Below, piece after piece: positions 1 through 10,415 of a stretch of 64,000 nt of DNA (positions within the stretch are counted from its first letter, which is position 1; the number at the start of each line of letters is the position of its first letter). The position numbers and the translations under genes are program-made. The stretch comes from Catenaria anguillulae PL171 (Eukaryota; Blastocladiomycota; Blastocladiomycetes; Blastocladiales; Catenariaceae). The stretch covers positions 186,001-250,000 of the forward strand of contig MCFL01000036.1 of assembly GCA_002102555.1 (NCBI GenBank), in the 5' to 3' direction. The notes beneath the pieces were generated by a model that was not told the origin of the DNA, did not search any database, and saw only the letters and a program-made list of their open reading frames with translations.

Positions 1-1421
1 GGTGAGGTATTTGAGGCGGTTGGGCACGGCGTAGATGCGGGCAAACAGATCGAGGGTAAAGTAGATACACACGACCAAGTCATATGATTTCCTATAGTAC
101 ACACGGGATGTCAGCGATTCGACTCTGTGTCTATCCCTTGTCAAGTTTAAGGACGTACCAAGCGGGCTGCTCATAGTAAAACTGCGGATTGGTCTCAAGG
201 CACACGAGCACAACACTGACGAGCACAATCAAAAGTGCACGGCCGCATACACCTTGCTGGCCCGTGTACTTGGCGCCTCGAGAAACAAAAACAAATCCCT
301 GCGAATCTCGGTCACTTGGGCAAGCTCGCGCTTGAGCGTCAGGTGTTTGCGGAGCAGCCTGTTGCGGTCCGAGATGGATTCCATTTCCGCGGCAATGTCT
401 GGATCCATATCGTCGTCGTCCTTGTCATCCCCAGCGCCACCACCTGGGCCGTCGCCGCTTGGGCCTGGTGGAACGTATCCCGAGGGTGGCGATGCACCAA
501 TCTCCACATCCTCGTCCTTGTGGGCATGTAGGTGATCCGTCAAGCGGGCAGACGAATGTGTCCGATACGAGCGTTCCGACTCGGACTCGTCGCCCGACGA
601 TCCGGGCTTGGATGCCGGCACGCCCAAATGCACCGCAGTCGCACTTCCCGCAGGCAACCGCGCAGCTGACAAGCCGGGCGACCCCTGTGGCGTTCTGCCG
701 ACCATTGAGGGAGTAGGGTCGCCGCTGCCTGGCGCATGGACGGCGCAGGCGACGACGACGACAACGACAAAGGCTTGCGCAAGTCACGCTCCACTTCGGC
801 TTGCAACTCTGCATCTGTCCACGTCTTGTTGACACGCGCAAGTGTCGCGAGCGATTTCAGGCGCGAGGGCGCAAAAGTATCGGGCAAGTCGCGGCGTGAG
901 ATCACGTCAAAGTATTCTGCATCGGGAGATATGAGGTCGGTGGCACTCAGGTCGGTTGCGTTTGCGACCGATGACCCGCCTGTGGATGGTGGGGCCGCAG
1001 GGGTGGACCTTGGCGACGAGCGTCGGGACCGTGATCGAGAAGCGGACCACGAGGGAGGCTGCAGCAGGTTGCGGCGCTTGCCTGTGCCACCGCCGGCAGT
1101 GGCGTGAGTGGAAGAGGCCGAGGACCGGCGGGTGTCGGATGGTAAAGGTAAAGGTTGGCCACCGGGGTCTGAAGCGTCGTGGGATGGGGCACGAAACAGC
1201 GGGATAGGTGCGAGCTTTGTGGATTGCGACTGAGGGGCAAGCCCAGAGCCGCTACCGTGACTGGTGGTGCTAGCGGCGGCAGGGAGTAGCGTGGACGAGG
1301 AGGAGGCGAGTGGAAGGGATGACGAGTGGGTGAGCGGAATGGGAGCGGGCGAAAAGTCGGCGCCGTCCCGCTTGCCGCCTGCACCAGCGCCACTGCTGGA
1401 CCCGCTCATGTTGATTTTCAC
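1..1421 (-). CDS. Voltage-gated K+ channel (Kv/Shaker type), partial at left edge
   Basis: Predicted plasma-membrane voltage-gated potassium channel; only the cytoplasmic N-terminus, S1 and S2 lie in the window. A Ser/Pro-rich N-terminus of roughly 350 residues is followed by a Kv-like pre-S1 segment (RRDLFLFLEAP, then STRASKVY), S1 read as IVLVSVVLVCLETNPQF, a 67-nt intron (92-158, GTACGT...TAG), and S2 ending in LDLFARIYAVPNRLKYLT. The S1 'CLETxPxF' and S2 'F-x-L-x-x-R-x-x-x-x-P-x-x-L' patterns are those of Kv channels. No T1 domain was recognised. Start taken at 1421; the Met at 1409 is an alternative. Two single-base deficits break the frame: near 708-718 (short G runs) and in the AAAA at 231-234. 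One extra base at each gives an open frame. The pore and S4 are off the window, so ion selectivity is inferred from S1/S2 only. Confidence 0.75.
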
Positions 1422-2126
1422 TGGATTGCCAACTAGCTATGATAAGTGTAACGGCTGCAATGTGTACAACGGTGCTTGTCGTGAGAAACTCACTTCAACT
1501 TGGGTTTCTCGAATGGTGACGTTGAATTTCGAACCAGGCACGAAGGCAATAGCTCGACTGTCTCGGCGAGGTTCGGGGTCAGGGTGAGCTGGCTATGTAC
1601 GGCAATTGCATCAAGTCGTCTGCATCCGGTCAGGCATCATCGCAGGCATTCGTTGGCCATGGCGGACTGTGTGTGTGTGTGGGGGGGGGGGGGGGGTGCG
1701 GACTGATCGGGGCTGCGGCAATTGAAGCAAACTGAACACTGAGCCCAGCTCCATCGTTCATCATTTCAAATCATGTATTTACGGTCAGTAAGTCAAGAAG
1801 TGATGTCCAGTGATGGCCTGCATACAGGACGCATGACAGCCTTCCTGTTTTGTCGTAGTGCTTGCATTTGGCTAATAGGTTGTTTCGTTTCGTTACTTGA
1901 TTTCTCTCGCAAGTCCAAGATCCATTGTACGCCGGTGTGTCCTCCCGACAGCTCCCCGGTATCCGAGAACCGATCCTCTTGTATATGCTTGTATGCAATG
2001 TTCGCGTTGTTTGTCACAAACATGAGCAGCAATCATGTCCCACATCTGAAGAAGAGCCATTCGTTGATTTACCTGTGCACCATCCTTCGTACGACTCGAC
2101 GCACTCACATGTGACACGACCCAAGC
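1422..2126. other. Intergenic, divergent promoters
   Basis: Space between the divergent channel gene and the coiled-coil gene. It contains the TG/G16 tract described separately; no convincing gene seen. Confidence 0.6.
1669..1696. repeat. (TG)n tract followed by a run of 16 G
   Basis: A short TG dinucleotide tract runs directly into 16 consecutive G (1681-1696). It lies in the intergenic space, about 430 bp upstream of the coiled-coil gene. It is the longest homopolymer noticed in the window. Confidence 0.95.
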
Positions 2127-3587
2127 ATGACTTCCTTTGGCGTCTTCCCCTCCACAAAACCCCCCATCAAGTCGGCCACTTCCCTGCCCGCAGCGAGTCC
2201 GCGCTCTCCTCACCAACTGTCGCCCAAATTCCCGCCTTCCGCGAGCGCACGCTCATCGTCCACCGTGACAACACGCAAACCTACATCCGCCGACGGATCG
2301 GACCCGCTCATCAAATCACTGCACCAGCAAATCTACCTGCTCGAGCTCGAAACCCGCTTCCTCCGCTCAAACAAGTCACTCGCAGAAAAGGAAACCTCCC
2401 AAGACGTGAGTGCCATTCGCCGCACATTCACGGACCAGATTGCGCTCAAGGACGCACGCATTGCCGAGCTCGAAGCCAAGCTCAAGGATGCACATGCGCA
2501 CCATGCGCGTGTCGAGGGCAAACTCAACGAGTTGGGGCAAGAGCACGAGGCATCCGTCCGGGCACATGCACGGGCATTGGCAGACGCCGAGGCCAATTTG
2601 GCGTCCAAGGGAGCGGAAGTGACGAGGCTCACCACTGCGCTCGCACGCGCTCGGCAAGTGGGCGACCACGCACAGACGCATCTGGTGCACGCGCAGTCCG
2701 AGATTGCCAGTGCGCAAGCAGACTTGCAAGCAACGCGCGCCGAACTCGACACGTTCCGAGCAAAGTGCGAGTCACAGGCCGCACAGCTCGCAGACTTGCA
2801 GTCTAAACTGGACCTTGCCACACAATCCAACACACTGTTGGACCAGGTTTCGCAGTTGCAAGCCCAGTTGCGCGCGGCCGATTCGGCCACCGCGCAGGCA
2901 CAAGCCACTGCGCGGCATCTCCAAGTGACGCTTGCCGGCGAGCAAGAGGCGCGCACGCGTGTGGATGCCGAGCTGCAGCGGGCGCTACAAGAGTGTGCAG
3001 GGTTGACACTCAAGCTGGGCACGGCAGAGAGCGAGTTGGCAAGGGTCCAGCGAATGATTGATGCGGGCAAGGACGAGGGCGTGAGCAAGCATGAGGCGCT
3101 TGGCAAGCGAGTGCGCGAGTTGGAGGCTCAGGTGGATGCGTTGCAGGCGGCAGCCCTCGTGCGGCAAAAGGAGCTGACAAAGTTGAGGGATGAGTTGACG
3201 ACGAGGGATAGATTGATTGTGCAGCTGCGCGAGGAGAGCGCTGCTGAAGCCGAACGGGCGGGCGCAGAGTCGGCGCTTGCGGCCAGTTTGCGCGCTGACA
3301 TGACCGAGGCTGCAAAGGAAGTGGCCGAGTTGCGAGCAAAAATTGGCGTGGTCGAGAATCGGCTGGCGGTGGCGGAAAAGGAGAGGGAGAATGGGTGGAA
3401 TGAGGTAGACAAGGTCAGGGCAGAGGTCAGGGAATGGACTCGCAAGGCAAAGGTTTGGGCCAGGGCAGAGGAGGTGGTCAAGGGTGTGCCGTTGGAGGGA
3501 CTGGCAGAGTTGAGGAGGGCATTGGAGGATTCCGAGAACAAGAGCGCAAGTGGGCACAACGATGGAACGGGCAGGGCCGGAGTATAG
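2127..3587 (+). CDS. Coiled-coil protein, 486 aa
   Basis: Single-exon gene of unknown function. The first ~60 residues are Ser/Thr/Pro-rich. From about residue 60 (motif IKSLHQQIYLLELETRFLR) to about residue 460 the protein is almost continuous heptad-like coiled coil rich in Ala, Glu, Gln, Arg and Leu, with no transmembrane segment or signal peptide. This is the make-up of structural, centrosomal/basal-body or golgin-type scaffolds, but nothing in the sequence decides between them. The ATG at 2127 is the first in frame and is preceded by a stop-rich intergenic region. The opening motif resembles N-terminal motifs of some ciliary coiled-coil proteins; that link is a guess. Confidence 0.8.
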   Translation: MTSFGVFPSTKPPIKSATSLPAASPRSPHQLSPKFPPSASARSSSTVTTRKPTSADGSDPLIKSLHQQIYLLELETRFLRSNKSLAEKETSQDVSAIRRTFTDQIALKDARIAELEAKLKDAHAHHARVEGKLNELGQEHEASVRAHARALADAEANLASKGAEVTRLTTALARARQVGDHAQTHLVHAQSEIASAQADLQATRAELDTFRAKCESQAAQLADLQSKLDLATQSNTLLDQVSQLQAQLRAADSATAQAQATARHLQVTLAGEQEARTRVDAELQRALQECAGLTLKLGTAESELARVQRMIDAGKDEGVSKHEALGKRVRELEAQVDALQAAALVRQKELTKLRDELTTRDRLIVQLREESAAEAERAGAESALAASLRADMTEAAKEVAELRAKIGVVENRLAVAEKERENGWNEVDKVRAEVREWTRKAKVWARAEEVVKGVPLEGLAELRRALEDSENKSASGHNDGTGRAGV

Positions 3588-3892
3588 ACTTTGTTTTTAT
3601 GACCATATGAATATTCACTCAATTCACACAAGTCCTTCACGTTTGCATTTACCGTCCGATCTCTGACGCGTTGGCAAAAGCAAACGAGAGATGTTTACAT
3701 ACGCCTCCAAAGACAGCAGCATGGAAAGGAAACCGTTGATGCATTATTGAATAGACAACCCAATGCAATCCCAATTCCCCGCAAGTCCTGCCACTTCCAT
3801 TCAAGTGCTCACCCCGGCGCTCTGATTATTTTCAAACCATCCGCTCATCTTTCAATCAATCGCGACCGACTGACACTGCCGCAAAATAACCA
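3588..3892. other. Intergenic
   Basis: Short AT-richer spacer between two genes on the same strand. No gene or distinct signal seen. Confidence 0.6.
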
Positions 3893-5080
3893 ATGGCCGA
3901 CCCGTCATCGACAACGGCTCTTCCACCGACTCTCCGCCGCTCCTTGCGGATTTCGTCGCCACCCAACCGAGCTGCCACCCAACCGCCTGCGGTCCTGTCC
4001 GCAGTTCCAAAGCCCAAGTCGCCGCCCAAGGCTGTGATCACTTCGTCACCTCAGCCATCGACCCGTTATAAAGCACGTCATAAGAGCAACAGCACGAGCC
4101 CGATCAAGAACCAACACGGAACACATTCACATGAATACACGATTGCAAGTCTTGCATCGTCGACACCGGCGTTGTCGCCATCTGCTGGACCCCAAACCCG
4201 TGCCCAGTTGCGTCGGCTCCATCTACAAATTGGTACAAGTGCTGCGCTTCCCGAACCGTTGCGTCGAGTCAAGAGGTTGCGGTCGCAGGTGGATGACGGC
4301 AATCAAGAGGAACATGATGATAATTTGGATTCTGAGCAGCAAGGTCAAGTACAAGAGGAAATGGCAACGTCACCGAAACGATCGCGCCTGAGTCAACTGC
4401 GAACGAGTGGTATGGATACTTGTCACTGTCGTTGCCTGCCGTGTCGGATGCCTTCCAAACTCACATGTTTGGTATTTCGAGAATCCAAACGCCGACCCGG
4501 ACCGTCCCGCCAAGACTCCGCCCACGACGATCCAGCTCTCGACAAACTCACACCTACGACCAAGCGCAAACCCAGCATTCTCAAGCACACCAAGACCTAT
4601 ACACGCGCCTTGGCCTCTTCTTCATCCGCTTCATCGACCCCTGCCGTCCAATTCCCACCCAATCTCGTCACACACACGCAACAGGAATCTGACGCGGAAA
4701 CCTCGTCGCTGCTTGCCTCACGCCAATGCGACCCGCAACTCATTTACAAGTTCCGGCGCCCATCCGTGTCAGAGGAAATCGAAAAGCAAAAGCAGATGAC
4801 GCAATTCAAGCGGTACGAGATGCAAGCCGCTAGCAACGTTCACGCTGAGTGGCCCGTCGCGCTGCCGCCGCCTGATGTGATCCGGTATGGCGATTTGGAA
4901 CCGGGCCAGGAAAGGTTTGGCGACCGGTTTTGGCTCAGTAAGTGGGGGCCATACATGCCGAATGTAGCCACGAGCGTGGTAGAGGCTGGGTATGCTGTGA
5001 AGGGTCTGGTCGAGGGGGCGAAAGGGTTGGCGGGGAGATTGGTCGAGTCCATGAGGACCTGGAGGGCCGCTGGGCAGTAA
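3893..5080 (+). CDS. Unknown basic, low-complexity protein, 395 aa (or 371 aa if spliced)
   Basis: No family recognised. The N-terminal half is rich in Ser, Pro, Lys and Arg with several basic clusters that could be nuclear localisation signals. An acidic/Gln stretch lies near residues 138-160. The C-terminal ~90 residues are more ordered, with a Trp/Pro/Phe-rich segment and a closing helix. The unusual Cys-rich patch at residues ~173-192 (four Cys within 12 residues) may be an unspliced intron: 4410-4481 starts GTATGG, ends GAG and is 72 nt, so removal keeps the frame. Donor and acceptor are not strong, so both forms remain possible. No frame disruption seen. Confidence 0.6.
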   Translation: MADPSSTTALPPTLRRSLRISSPPNRAATQPPAVLSAVPKPKSPPKAVITSSPQPSTRYKARHKSNSTSPIKNQHGTHSHEYTIASLASSTPALSPSAGPQTRAQLRRLHLQIGTSAALPEPLRRVKRLRSQVDDGNQEEHDDNLDSEQQGQVQEEMATSPKRSRLSQLRTSGMDTCHCRCLPCRMPSKLTCLVFRESKRRPGPSRQDSAHDDPALDKLTPTTKRKPSILKHTKTYTRALASSSSASSTPAVQFPPNLVTHTQQESDAETSSLLASRQCDPQLIYKFRRPSVSEEIEKQKQMTQFKRYEMQAASNVHAEWPVALPPPDVIRYGDLEPGQERFGDRFWLSKWGPYMPNVATSVVEAGYAVKGLVEGAKGLAGRLVESMRTWRAAGQ

Positions 5081-6294
5081 TATACGAGACTTGTTGTCGT
5101 GATGCATATACCGCTGTGAGAGGAGGTGTCATTTTCTTGCGCAAATGTTTCTTGGTCGCTCGTCATTCCTTGCTCGCGGATCTGGCGGTTCGCATTCTTT
5201 TTTTCGTCGATCTGGTCGCCCGTGTATATGTCTTGGAGCGATTTCTTCAGACCGGTAAATACCTTCGTCATACTCAGGTGACGCTCCATGAGGTCTATCC
5301 AAAGTGATCAATAAATCATGAGATGGATACAGGTCCCACCGTGACCGTCGGATCAGGGGTACAAAGAACGGATAGAGGCTGAGAGCATGGCACACGATCG
5401 TACAAAACCGAGGAAGCAGTAGGTAGTTAAGCATGTTTGGCGCAAATCGCAAGCACTTGGCCGAAGAATTCTGGAGGACTTGGAGGGAAAAGGTATGATA
5501 TGTACGACGAGGCACGAGGCCAAACAGAACTGAAGAGCGGCGGCATCCGCAGGATGGTTCCAGGAGATCATCCGTGGATTACCCCCAACGGTCTGGGCTA
5601 TTTGAGGTAAATACTTTGGTCGACCCAGGCCTTTCGCATGCGTCTCCATCAAGAGTCGTCATTTGTTAAAAGGCTGCGTTATCGGAATATGGAATACGTA
5701 CGTATATCAGTTGGGCAGAAGATGGAATTCGAACTTGTTGCTGGAAAAAATCACTGGATCGCTCACGAAAATCACATGAGATTCCGCTTACCTCATATCC
5801 GTGACGCGTGACTTTCTTGTTCGCAGCCTCAGCTCTGCACGCAACCAATCAGCGCCCGTGCATCGCAACTCGTGAGACATGAAAACTTGTCACACACACC
5901 GAGAGGAATGTCGCGACAATGATGACCCTACGTACGCATGCGCAGCGGGTCAGGCTTCACCCGCGGTCATGCTGAAACACTGCGGGAACAAAATCACTCA
6001 CGCACGCACCAAGCCGTAGCGGTCGCGTGCTCGTCAAATCGCGTGCTTTGTGCCAAGCACCCTCATCAGCATAGAAACGGGACCCAGAGGCACCGTCCTC
6101 TTCCTGCAAAAAGAGTTGAGGCTCTATGGTGGGATGGCTTGGACAACATAAATGGCAATCACCACCCGCCGCCAAACCCACTCGAATCGTGTGACCCCAA
6201 CTGATTCGGAAGCACGACGACCCATGTACATTTAGATCACATCACACACTTCGTCTTTGTCCGACCTCATCCATACCTACATACACGACACACA
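5081..6294. other. Intergenic, 1.2 kb, possibly with an unresolved minus-strand gene
   Basis: Between the basic-protein gene and the S1 protease. No gene could be resolved with confidence. The minus strand of 5104-5880 holds coding-looking fragments, listed separately at low confidence. The part just upstream of 6295 presumably carries the protease promoter. Confidence 0.5.
5104..5880 (-). other. Possible small multi-exon gene, unresolved
   Basis: Three open pieces on the minus strand have protein-like composition: MSHELRCTGADWLRAELRLR (from 5880), a piece around 5530-5600 containing GGNPRMISWNHPADAAALQF, and a Lys/Glu/Gln-rich piece below 5289 containing MTKVFTGLKKSLQDIYTGDQ. Candidate splice sites exist between them (e.g. 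acceptor GGATAG near 5298), but two different frames are equally usable in the last piece. I could not build one convincing model. It may be noise. Confidence 0.2.
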
Positions 6295-7729
6295 ATGCGC
6301 ACCTCTCACCGCACCCTTCTTCTCACACTCCTCGCTCTGGTCGCCGGCCTGGTCGCCGTCAACGCGGCCCCGTCTGCCCACCACACCAAGCGCGCTGTGC
6401 GTTCGCGTGCCACGCCTTTTGAACTCCCTCGGAACTTCCAAGCCCAGCTTGGCTTCTCCTTTGGCCAAGAAAACATTGACATCTCTGCCGCCCCGGTTCC
6501 GTCCAACCGCCGCATTGTCTTTACGCAAGAAGTCGATTTCGGCAAAGTGGACCCGGCCCGCAAGAACGTGCTGTGGTCGCGCCTCGTGTTCGACCCTACT
6601 CGTACCGTCCTCCGGCCCTCCACGTCGACCGCCAACACCTGGGGCGAGAACCTGCCGGGGGATCAGCTTCGCATCACCTCTCTGCAAGACAACTCTGTGC
6701 AATACCTCAACGACCGCACCATCAAGGAATGGAACCACCGGTCTGCCTTCTTCAACGGCGGACGTGTCCGCGTCGAGCTTCTTGCCGACCGCAGCATTAC
6801 CCGTGGCCGCCCCTCGGTCATTGTGCAATCCGTCATTGTCAACGACGAGCAAGGTTTCTCGACCGATCCCATCACATTGCCCCCGCCCAACTCGCTCTGC
6901 AATGCTGCCGATCTGCGTCGTCCGTCGCGTGACCCCCGGTCGGGCCGCATCTTCCCGGTCGGCTGCACAGGCTGGACCGGTTTGCCCAATGGATGCCAAC
7001 TGACGGCGGGTCACTGCTTTGATGGGGTCAATGCTGCCGAACAAGTGCTGCAAGCCAACGTGCCGCAATCCATTGTGATTACCGTCAACGGCCAACGCGT
7101 TGGCGTGCCTCGCCACCCGCCCGCGTCTCAGCAATGGGCCATTGATACCCGGTCGGTGCAGTTTGCGCTCGTGTCGCCGCTCGATGTGGCCGACTTCAAG
7201 GACGCGCAGGATTGGGCTACGTTTGGAACCTACCGCAACCCCAACACGGGGCTCACCTTCTTGCAGGCTGCGGGCAACCGCCGGTACACGCTCGCAAGGG
7301 TGGATCCCCGGACGGGTCAGTTGGCTGCGGGCCAGGCAACTAAAGGATCCAGTGTCACCATCACCGGCTACGGCATTGTGCGCGATACCGCGCGGCGCAA
7401 CTTGCGTCTCACCCAGCAGACGCACAGCGGGCCCATCACCGACTTCCCTTCGCCCAACCACATTGACCATCGTGCCGACACGGAGGTACTTGAAGTTCTT
7501 CGCTCATTTGCGTTATCTAGCTCGGCATGTTCACACGCTCTTGTGTTCATTTTTTTTTTTCTAGGGCGGAAACTCGGGCTCGGCCATCGCCATTGGCGAC
7601 CTTGCACTCGGCATTCACACCAACGGTGGATGTGACACCACCTCGGCCACATCGGCCAACTGGGGCTCGTCTATCAGCATGCCCGCATTGCAAGCGGCGT
7701 TGCGCAGCCAGCGCGGTGTGTGTGCTTGA
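6295..7729 (+). CDS. Secreted trypsin-fold serine protease (S1-like)
   Basis: Secreted endopeptidase of ~451 aa in two exons (6295-7485, 7565-7729; intron GTACTT...CTAG with a T10 tract before the acceptor). A signal peptide opens the protein (MRTSHRTLLLTLLALVAGLV, then Ala-rich), followed by ~210 residues of pro- or accessory region. The catalytic His is in LTAGHCFDG (His240). A likely Asp is in WAIDTRSVQFA (Asp284). The Ser is in GGNSGSAIAIGDLALGIHTN (Ser401), which lies wholly in exon 2. Order and spacing (His-Asp-Ser) fit the chymotrypsin fold; the triad Asp is the least certain. It lies convergent with the P450 gene. The long N-terminal region has no assigned domain. Confidence 0.85.
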
Positions 7730-7940
7730 AGCGTTGACGATGCCAGAGATTGATAGAGCACGCGATGACGAGCAATTCTTTTGGCTGTTGTACAGTATCC
7801 GATCGCGCTTGATTGCACATGTTCTCATACAGATTGTGGATTTTGCTCATTCAAAACATGTTAAGTGTCCCGCAAATGGTGAGCATCAGCATCAACGATG
7901 AGTGAGAATCATCCAACAGATTGATTGCCGATTCAATTTG

Positions 7941-10043
7941 TCACCGCCGATTCATCTGCACCATGATTCCCACTGGGTGCAGCAAGACACCCGGCGACGA
8001 CTGAGGTCTTCCAGCAAGTGCAGCCTCATTGCCAACAACCGTCCATGTGTAACGGAGCAGTAACATGGCCATGACCACTCGCTGCTCAATGACGCTAAAC
8101 TACACGATACATCCCGATTGAGACACAGTTGAGCATGCTTTGAAAAGAAGAGAATAGAAGAGCCGTACACTTTGTCCAATACACAACCGCTGACCGCCAC
8201 CAAATGGAACCCACTGGAACCCGTGCGCGCCTGGATGTAGCGGCACTGAGCTTGGTGTTGCTGCCTCTGTCACGCCATCGTCATCACTCATTGACGCTGG
8301 ATCGTTGGCGCGTTTCCACCGGTCCGGGTTGAACTTGAGGGCATCCGCACCCCAGTACTCTTTTGCCCGGTGTAACGCCCAGATGCTGGCCGTGACGGAT
8401 CCGTTGGCTGGCACGTGGATGTTGGATTTGGTAAAAGTGTATGGACTCATGAGGGTGCGTGGAGGAACCGAGATGAGCGGTGGGTATAGCCGGGTGGATT
8501 CCTAGCACGGTATGTATGCTGAACAGGTGAGCTCTCGAGTTGAGGCGCAGAGAAGGAAAGCGATACAATATACCTTGATGATGCAGGTCAAGTATTCCAG
8601 TTGGTTTTGCTCAGTGTTTGATGGGAACGGCATCGAGTCCGTGTCAGTGGACCGATCTCCAAGGTCGCCCATGACGGCAATGACTTCGTTGCGAGCACGC
8701 TGCTGAATGTCGGGATGCATTCCGAGGAGGTAAATGGTGAATGTGAGTGCATTCGCTGTTGTGTCATGTCCCTGAGGAGAATTCGCAGCATATTTAGCAT
8801 ATTGAGTGTGGTCAAGAATGTGTGGAATCTCATCAGAGTGGTAGGACAGGAGTGCTAAACGTACAGCGGCAAAGAATGCAGCAATATTGGCCCTCAGCTC
8901 CTCGCGGCTAAACTGTTCAGAATCCTTCATTTGAGCCTTGACCATGAGCTCGAGTAAGTTGCTCGACTCGTCCTCGCCATCCGGCTGACCAACCTCTCCC
9001 GCTAGGATCCTGGCCATTGTCTGGTCGATCAGCCCATTCACATGCCCGTTAAACCCGTCAATATCCCGATACATTTGCCTGACCCTCGGTACCAAGCGCC
9101 CAAACACCATGGCCGCCAAGACCAAGCTCGGATCCATCAAGTTGGTCATGAGCCGGTTGTATGCCACGACCATGGGCGCGTCTGGATGATTGACCGAATG
9201 AGTGACGAGCCAAACGCAGCGCCCGAAAGTACATCGAGCGTAATGCGCTGCATCCAGTCGGCGACGTCAATTGGTTGGCCGTGGGCAGCAAAGCGGTCAA
9301 AGTGAGAGAGCAGGAAGCGGGTTGGGTGGCCAAACAGCCAGGTGGGCCAAGTACGGCGAAAGGCCGGATTGACAATACGGCGGTGAATCTTCCAAATTGG
9401 TGTCTACGACAATGTACGGTACAGCGATGTGAGCACGGTAACGACGCAACTGAAGGTACACGAAGGACGGCAAGACGTACACGAGCCTGCACAATATTGC
9501 GGCCAAGAAACAAGTCAAAGTAGTCTACGGGTAGCTCGTCCAGCGACATCTTTTCAAACTGCTCGTGCTTGGTCAAGATGTCTTTGCAATCGTCTGGGTT
9601 GGCAAACACTACTTTCCACGAGCCCATCCTGTCACACAAATCGCACCCCCAACCCCCACCCAACGCGTGTCAATTTCTCTACGTTTTTTCCCAATGACTA
9701 AACGTTTGACCGTACTGCCACATGGCCCACGCCCTGGGTGTCTCATCCATCCCACCAATCATTCCCCGGTGCAGGGCATCCTTTCTCGCAAGCTCCAACT
9801 GCTTTTCCAGCTGGTCGATGATATCCTTTGACGTGAGAATCAGGCGAATCGCGGCCCAGGGCGAAATGCGTGGCAGGTGCGCAAGGTGAGAAGGGACACG
9901 CAAATGCCGCCAGTAGACGCGAACGGCCGAGCCAAAGTGCCAGAGATGAGGGCGAGTGAGAGCAAGAGGGTTGGGCGCTTGCGCCCGCCGAGGCCGAGGG
10001 TGGATGCGAGGCTCGACGCCAGCGGAGAGATGAGGTCCGACAT
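7941..10043 (-). CDS. Cytochrome P450 monooxygenase
   Basis: Haem-thiolate monooxygenase, ~579 aa, ER-anchored by an N-terminal hydrophobic helix (LLLSLALISGT). Six exons on the minus strand: 9683-10043, 9481-9628, 8865-9403, 8574-8771, 8169-8501, 7941-8099, separated by introns of 54, 77, 93, 72 and 69 nt. Landmarks: WKIHRRIVNPAFRR (C-helix), I-helix GHDTT directly after an exon junction, K-helix ExxR as ESTRLYPPL, haem loop FGGGQRLCIGQ with the Cys ligand, then an L-helix opening FSVIEQRVVMAMLLLRY. Two single-base deficits break the frame: at the AAA of 9934-9936 (exon 1) and somewhere in 9185-9215 (exon 3). Exon 1 is 361 nt and exon 3 is 539 nt, each one short of what the splice phases demand. 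Substrate unknown. Confidence 0.85.
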
Positions 10044-10415
10044 GTGTGCCTGAATTTGGGGATGACGGCTGGCATAGAGTTGTCCATGATAACCGCCACA
10101 GGTCATGTAAGAGAAATCGAGTATCCGGCGCAAAGATGCCCCAAGTGCATTGGATCATTTCCTTCCTTTTGCTTGAATCGATGTTTTCGTGCCAAATGAG
10201 AGCCGTGAGATGCCAGTGAAGGCGTCGTGGGAACAGCACGTCACCCAAATCATGCTGACGAACATAATCATTTGCAGTTGCTGAGCCAAAAGTGATCAAT
10301 GTGTATGTGTGGACAAAAACGGAGCAAGTCAACCAAAAGCACGACACAATTTACAGCAGGCACTCAGGTATGTACAACCGCAAGCATCTTACAATGTTCT
10401 TCAAAACCGACAAAC
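10044..10415. other. Intergenic (P450 promoter region)
   Basis: Lies upstream of the P450 start and downstream of the 7TM gene, both on the minus strand. No gene seen. Confidence 0.6.

Noticed and set aside
4840-5289. 149-codon minus-strand frame over the 3' end of the basic-protein gene
   Set aside because: The part below ~5080 is antisense to a likely gene. Only the upper part is kept, as a low-confidence feature.
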